Shown here: one piece after another, positions 59,424-64,000 of the stretch
How the letters are laid out: each line of letters starts with the position of its first letter
How positions within the stretch are numbered: the stretch's first letter is position 1
DNA from: Halichondria panicea
Lineage: Eukaryota; Porifera; Demospongiae; Suberitida; Halichondriidae
Direction of reading: 5' to 3'
Length of the DNA: 64,000 nt
Assembly: GCF_963675165.1 (NCBI RefSeq)
Contig: NC_087388.1
Location: 4,841,047-4,905,046 of the forward strand
Notes under the pieces: generated by a model
Told to the model about the DNA's origin: nothing
What the model saw: the letters and a program-made list of their open reading frames with translations, nothing else
The model's database searches: none
Position numbers and translations under genes: made by a program

Positions 59424-60081
59424 GTAATTGTACAGATGCTCCCCTGTGTACTGTATGACACCCTGGTACAATAATTATTATACAATAGCTGTGTAATTAG
59501 ATTGTACAGCATTGTTCAGCATGTTGAGGGAAACTTACCTAGTTCCACAGTTTTGTCAAACAGCTCTCAAACCATGTCTAAACTCAATTTCTTTTCTTCT
59601 TTGCAAGAACAGCAAATAAAAAAAAGTCTTTGTTGCTAAGCTGCACATCTGTTGTACTGCATGCCCTTATTTGGTACTGAAAACTGCACACTGTGCTGAA
59701 TTAGCATGTGTACCTGTTTCAGCACACCCATTACATTTAGCACAGTCCATTTAGCACATTAATCGAACATCAAAATTACAAGCCATGAAAAAGCACACCA
59801 ATACAACACGTAGGCTATGCTATATGCCTACAAAACAGCACATGTAGTGTGCTGAATCACTGTTTAGCACACCACGGTGCTAATATAGCACACGCTCAGG
59901 GTCTAAAACAGTACACCTCTTTTCTCTGTGCACTAATTCTGGCATTTAATGAAATTCACAGTCAAAGCTTATCATGTGTGGCTTACTTTAATAGTTGTTA
60001 TCTCCCCCTCTGTGCATGTGTACACATTTCAGTGGTCCAGTGGTTAGATAGTACTCACATGCAGCTGTACCAGCTCAGCTA

Positions 60082-61001
60082 CAGGGTTTTGCAGAATTCT
60101 TGCAACAGGCCTAAACAGACACAGCATTGACTTCCATATATGGAAGTCAACTGCTGACTTATAATAATATTATAGTGTACATGTCCAGGTATATGTATAA
60201 TGAAAGATGTCTTGTGAGCCTAAGAGAGCATCAGCTTATTTATATTCACAAGATTTAATTAAGGTGGTGGATGGTACACCAGGTGGAAATGCAGGGCAAA
60301 TATTGTTGTGAAGTTGGTGTGTGCAGAACTGTTGGTATAGCTGTGTATTGACTGATCATTATCAGTTGCTTTTAGTACCATTTGGAAGTTTTTGCATTCT
60401 TCAAAATAATAACCAGACAGAAAATGGCAAAGCAAAGAAGTGAGAGGAGCATACCTTCAAGACATGCAAATTTTCAATGGTCATCCTGAAATGTTGATGA
60501 GACAGGAGCTGACAGAAGAAATTGCCAAAGGAGATTTGGTTACAATATAAGGCCTATAAAGGGCAAGGCATCTGTCTTCAAGCTTATCAATATCAGCCAA
60601 TACCACTGTTTGGACCAGGAGGGTGTCATTTATCAACTGTTCCGGTATCATTGAAAAGAGCAACAGTTCTTACAAACTTATGAATATAAGCTGATGCTCT
60701 CTGGACATATATGATTATACACATACCAGGGTGTCTGTCATACAGGATTTTGAATTAGAGGGGATTTTGAAGAGTCACCAGAACATTAAAAAAAAAGTAA
60801 ACAGTTATTTCAATACCCTACCGGCTATATGGACACTCAGTCATATGACTGAGTGGATTGGAGCCAGAGGGGAATAATCATATATCCCTGTATGCTGCAC
60901 ATACATGTACATGTACACAAAATAATTATTAGTTGACTTCCATATATGGAAGTCATTGCAATGTCTGTTTAGCCTTGTTGCAAGGATTTTGCAAAACCCT
61001 G
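60082..61001. mobile_element. 920-bp TA-flanked transposon with ~75-bp inverted ends
   Basis: CAGGGTTTTGCAGAATTCTT at the left and its inverse at the right (ATTTTGCAAAACCCTG), TA on each side (60080-60081, 61002-61003). The inner ends contain TTCCATATATGGAA. The adjacent tandem copy (about 61180-61186, GCTATAGGGCTG) is the empty site. Confidence 0.82.
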
Positions 61002-61867
61002 TACAGGGCTGTTATAATGTTTGTAGCTTTTATGTTAATTGCAGCTTATAGCCTTGTATTTTGAAAATAGAGAAGGCCACTAATTCTGGCATATCTCCCC
61101 TCTGTGCATGCATGTGTACACATTTCAGTGGTCCAGTGGTTAGATTGTGCTCACATGCAGCTGTACCAGCTCAGCTATAGGGCTGTTATAATGTTTGTAG
61201 CTTTTATGTTAATTGCAGCTTATAGCTAGGCTTTCTTGTAATTAATTAAGGCCTATACTTTCAATTTTATTGTATGACCCTAATCTAAACATGACCTCAC
61301 CAACCTCTTTTCACATCCAGGTCCCAATACTTACGATGACTGCAAGAACTGCATCAGAGTGAGGTTTGAAGATCTGAACGCCAGAAAGCCAAGAAAGAAA
61401 TATACTCTCACTTCACACGCGCTATACAGAAACAGGGAACATTTGATTTGTGTTTGATGCAGTCACAGACGTTATAATCAGAAAGCATGTTGGTTTGTAT
61501 TAGCCAGTCAATTATTATAATTATGAATCATTAACTCTTTATAATTTAGGTGCCTCTGTTCTGTTTGTCTGTCTATATGATTTGTGAATTAGTCTAATAA
61601 TTGATATTGCTGCTATACTGTATTATGTACAATTATGTAAGGATGGCAATTTTCAACATTGAGAAAGCAAATGTTCTGCATGTGTGTATGCATGTATAAT
61701 AAAATGAAGAGCTTGTAGAGTGTGTATGTATATATAATAGTGTATGCATGACAATGTATACGAGTGAGTTATACTAGTATAACACAATTTTGTTATTAAG
61801 GTTCGAACTTGATGATGTAAATGTAAAGCCTTGACATTAAGCATGCATCACTGTTCAGTAAGTAAAC

Positions 61868-62028
61868 CAGTGGCGTAGGAAGGGGGGGCTCCAGGGGCTG
61901 GAGCCCCTATCGACATGTTTCTAAGGTAGAGATGACTTATCAAGCGGCACTATGTAGATAGCCGTATTTTTTCCATTTAAAAAACTAGAGCCCCCCCCTA
62001 TATTGAGAAATTGCTTCCTACGCCACTG
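61868..62028. mobile_element. 161-bp MITE with CAGTGGCGTAGGAAG ends
   Basis: CAGTGGCGTAGGAAG and CTTCCTACGCCACTG bound the element, with G-rich and C-rich tracts just inside. The end type is common among hAT-like MITEs. No clear 8-bp duplication. Truncated relative at about 20526. Confidence 0.78.
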
Positions 62029-62939
62029 CAAACCACACAATTTGCACATGCATTTTTGTTATAATAATTATTATGTGTGAAATGTGAAACTAATAAGTCA
62101 ACAAACAACTCAGCAGAACAGAAACAAAGTGAATGTGTGTTGCATGGGTGATCCTGTCGTTCAATTGATCTGCATGATAACAACACGTTTACAGCATGTC
62201 ATTATAAGATGTATAAGCATGGCAAATCATACAAATCAGTCATGCATGGACATGCTGTATTAACCACACTACAAATTAAGTCTTCTCCATGGGGCTGTCC
62301 CGGGGAAGGTCCCTTGCTTGCCAGATAATGGTGTGTAAATTATTGTATCAGACACTTATGAGGGTGCATGCCTTCCTTTGTGGAATGCAGGTCCTAATGA
62401 CTAGCCTCAGCACACTCATTTATGAGTCTAAATGTATAATTATGGGTTTACCTAATGAGGAGTATAATAAGGTGTAACATCTAACATTCAAATTGTATAG
62501 ATACTGCTCAATTATTTCCCCATGGCAACTATAATAATTAATGTGCTACAACACTGATGCCCGCTATGTTTACTAAGTTAAAACTCCCTAAGAGAAAACT
62601 ATACATGCATGCTCCACAGATGATAATATTATACTGAATCTTTGCAACACAATATGCAGTAAAAGCTAGAGCGTTAAATGTTCCTTATATGGATTTTGTG
62701 CACATTGACTGTGGTCTGTTTTACAATAGAGTATAAGCAATGGTTTTACTACTTAAAATAGCTGTGTGTAAGGAACGCACAGTGCCCATTTATTCGTGTG
62801 TTGCAAAGATTCTGCAAGTTCTAGTATCATGTCTGGAGCATACATGTATAGAGTCTAAATCTACTACATTGCTTCATTGAAACTGAGTAATTTGGGCTTA
62901 AAAAAAGTTGAGACATTTTTCTGGGATATCCTATAGGAG

Positions 62940-62985
62940 ATGATGTCACTCACTGTATGATGTCACTCACTGTATATATTATTGG
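62940..62985 (+). promoter_or_regulatory. Tandem TGATGTCA motif and TATA-like sequence ahead of gene E
   Basis: GATGTCACTCACTGTAT is present twice in a row (about 62941-62973), followed by ATATATT. TGATGTCA resembles an ATF/CREB-type site. A likely untranslated exon ends at 63085 (AACAG before GTAATG), with acceptor at 63188. Confidence 0.35.
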
Positions 62986-63198
62986 GCCTTAGTTTTCATT
63001 TTAGTGCCTCAGCAAGAGAACATGTGCATTGCATGGCATCAATTTCTTGTCTAAAACTTGCTGCTACTATTGGATTTTGGAACAGGTAATGTTGTAGGAA
63101 AAATTAGTGCATGCATGTTAGACATAATTATAGGCTAAAAACAATGTTATGACTTGTACACATGTTTTATACATCTTCTTCAATACAGTTGAACAATT

Positions 63199-64000
63199 AT
63201 GTCTGATGTTCGTGCACTACCCCCTCCTTATCCAACCATTGTAAACGAGAATGAGCGTGCAGTTGCTGTTCGTAATGCTCCTGGTCCCATTGTGGTACCT
63301 ATCAATAATCAAGCTACTCGGCTTGGTAACGAAAAAAGCGCTATACCTCCTTCTTTTGCAGCAGCTCCGAGTGCAAATGCACCACAGTCTCATGCTTTTG
63401 CAGTTGGTGAACAAGTGTCTCAAAAACAAAATGTGAAGAGCCAAACCAAAGTTGAAAAAGTTGGTGGTGCTATTTGTATCGAAAAGGTTGATGAAGTTAC
63501 TACAGAGAAATTGCGTGAACGTTCTATAGTTGGTATGAGCAGTGAGGGACACATGGTGATAATTCACCGTACAGAGAAAGAAGTAGAAAAATTTACTGTA
63601 ATTAGACGAGAGTTAGTTTTGGAAGCTAACAACAGTAGACCCTCAGCAATTAAGAACGAACAAGATGAGGATGACGCAGCAAATGCCACTTGCGGGGAAA
63701 AAGCCATCGAAATTTGCTGCCAATCGCTTGTCTGCCATTTTGAAAACCCATTCAAAAATGCTGACAACATAGTTGAAAAGAAACAGCTGATGAATACTAC
63801 TAGACGCCGCGGCCGTGCAAAGGGGTGGACAATTTTCAAAGGAATTGTATTTCCACTTGTTAGTGATGTCTCTCGTGATTTCTGGGTCTTCTTCCAACTT
63901 TTGTTTGTTCTGGCAATGCTTAGTATGTCGATCTCAACCTTTGTACTGGCTGGAAAGAACTACAAAATATTTCACGTCATCCATTTGGCCTTCTCGTCTC
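63199..64000 (+). CDS. Member E of the multipass membrane family, 5' part (runs off the window)
   Basis: ATG at 63199 opens 267 codons without a stop to the window end. The N-terminal ~215 residues are hydrophilic, with PPPYPTIV near the start (a PPxY motif) and charged stretches; they do not resemble the N-terminus of A. They lead into VSRDFWVFFQLLFVLAML and then a second hydrophobic stretch (HVIHLAFSS), the same spacing and aromatic pattern as the start of the membrane region in A and D (DKFWTILKNVWIISELL, RRVWVVMELVLVAL). A preceding non-coding exon (to 63085) and intron (63086-63188) are likely. Membership in the family rests on this pattern and on shared upstream sequence. An unrelated membrane protein is the alternative. 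Confidence 0.65.
   Translation, partial: MSDVRALPPPYPTIVNENERAVAVRNAPGPIVVPINNQATRLGNEKSAIPPSFAAAPSANAPQSHAFAVGEQVSQKQNVKSQTKVEKVGGAICIEKVDEVTTEKLRERSIVGMSSEGHMVIIHRTEKEVEKFTVIRRELVLEANNSRPSAIKNEQDEDDAANATCGEKAIEICCQSLVCHFENPFKNADNIVEKKQLMNTTRRRGRAKGWTIFKGIVFPLVSDVSRDFWVFFQLLFVLAMLSMSISTFVLAGKNYKIFHVIHLAFSS

Larger units (their letters stand above)
54986..59930. mobile_element. 4.9 kb DNA transposon with subterminal TTTAGCACA arrays
   Basis: Ends CACAGAGAAAA and TTTTCTCTGTG, with CA repeated on the flanks (54984-54985, 59931-59932). The empty site is present at 61074-61090 in a nearby copy of the flanking repeat (GGCCACTAATTCTGG). About 150-240 bp inside each end is filled with GTGCTAAA / TTTAGCAC motifs in both orientations. 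Short ends, 2-3 bp duplication and subterminal motif arrays are features of the CACTA/EnSpm group, but the terminal bases CACAG are not the classic CACTA. No complete transposase was found; possible minus-strand exons are noted in the findings. Confidence 0.82.
51499..61503 (+). pseudogene. Unprocessed pseudogene of a heterotrimeric G-protein alpha subunit
   Basis: Exon-like blocks: 51499-51627 (intact) with [18 protein letters not shown], i.e. switch I including the conserved Arg; about 53600-53680 with [20 protein letters not shown]; 54688-54828 with NRMTESIKLFDSICNN and NKKDLF; 61321-61503 with NTYDD, KEIYSHFT and a C-terminus VFDAVTDVIIRKHVGLY. Defects: no N-terminal P-loop exons in the window; the DVGGQ switch II half of the second block is absent; TAG at 54739-54741 where the family has Trp; a frameshift before NKKD; two frameshifts in the last block. 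Introns with GT-AG ends are kept, so it is a decayed gene, not a retrocopy. Transposons sit in its introns (52072-52272, 54986-59930, 60082-61001). Confidence 0.88.
61504..63009. other. Spacer between the G-alpha relic and gene E
   Basis: No gene supported. It has the CAGTGGCG element (61868-62028) and a short piece of the membrane-family spacer duplication (about 62290-62340, GGTCCCTTGCTTGCCAGATA beside GGGCTGTCCC), linking gene E to the array at 9-26 kb. Confidence 0.5.

Noticed and set aside
1-64000. tRNA and rRNA genes
   Set aside because: No stretch with a convincing tRNA box A/box B pair and cloverleaf, or conserved rRNA sequence, was noticed by eye; a tRNAscan or Rfam scan was not possible.

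Overview
The window looks like nuclear DNA of an early-branching metazoan, most likely a sponge, although the species cannot be fixed from sequence alone. The grounds are an animal-type chitin synthase, a large intron-rich receptor tyrosine kinase of the MET/plexin ectodomain class with many 50-300 bp introns, an animal G-protein alpha relic, AT-rich spacers full of TATAATTATA-like runs, and a very dense load of short inverted-repeat transposons. No bacterial, organellar or viral gene was seen.

Layout. 1-7055 (+): a 1.6 kb foldback transposon, then the chitin synthase gene (five exons recovered, 5' end uncertain). 9369-25930 (+): a tandem array of an unrecognised multipass-membrane gene family. 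It has an intact member A (9369-11234), a near-twin B with a lost N-terminus (17995-19614), a divergent broken member D (20833-22216) and a truncated remnant C (25503-25930). Copies of the upstream block, and a stray copy of the last chitin synthase exon (14664-14913), lie between them. A further member E opens at 63199 and runs off the window end. 27079-36929 (-): a complete 23-exon receptor tyrosine kinase, predicted 1,477 aa, whose exon phases all agree. 39600-40348: a LINE reverse-transcriptase fragment. 43128-45744 (-): a decayed partial duplicate of the receptor, interrupted by two transposons. 46424-47111 (+): an unrecognised multi-exon gene fragment. About 48500-50692 (+): a broken, intron-containing retroviral-type integrase gene, probably from a Ginger/GIN-like element. 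51499-61503 (+): an unprocessed, broken G-protein alpha gene whose introns hold a 4.9 kb transposon and smaller ones.

The living genes seem to be chitin synthase, A, B (N-terminally shortened), E and the receptor kinase. Their co-location gives no direct proof of a shared pathway. The duplicated chitin synthase exon shows only that chitin synthase and the membrane family were once parts of one duplicating segment.

The most striking new observation is a family of extremely short hairpin insertions (35, 38 and 54 bp) with TAGCCTC...GAGGCTA ends and perfect 9-bp target-site duplications. Longer relatives of 201 and 1089 bp occur in the same window. Several other transposons can be delimited to the base because duplicated host sequence supplies the empty site.
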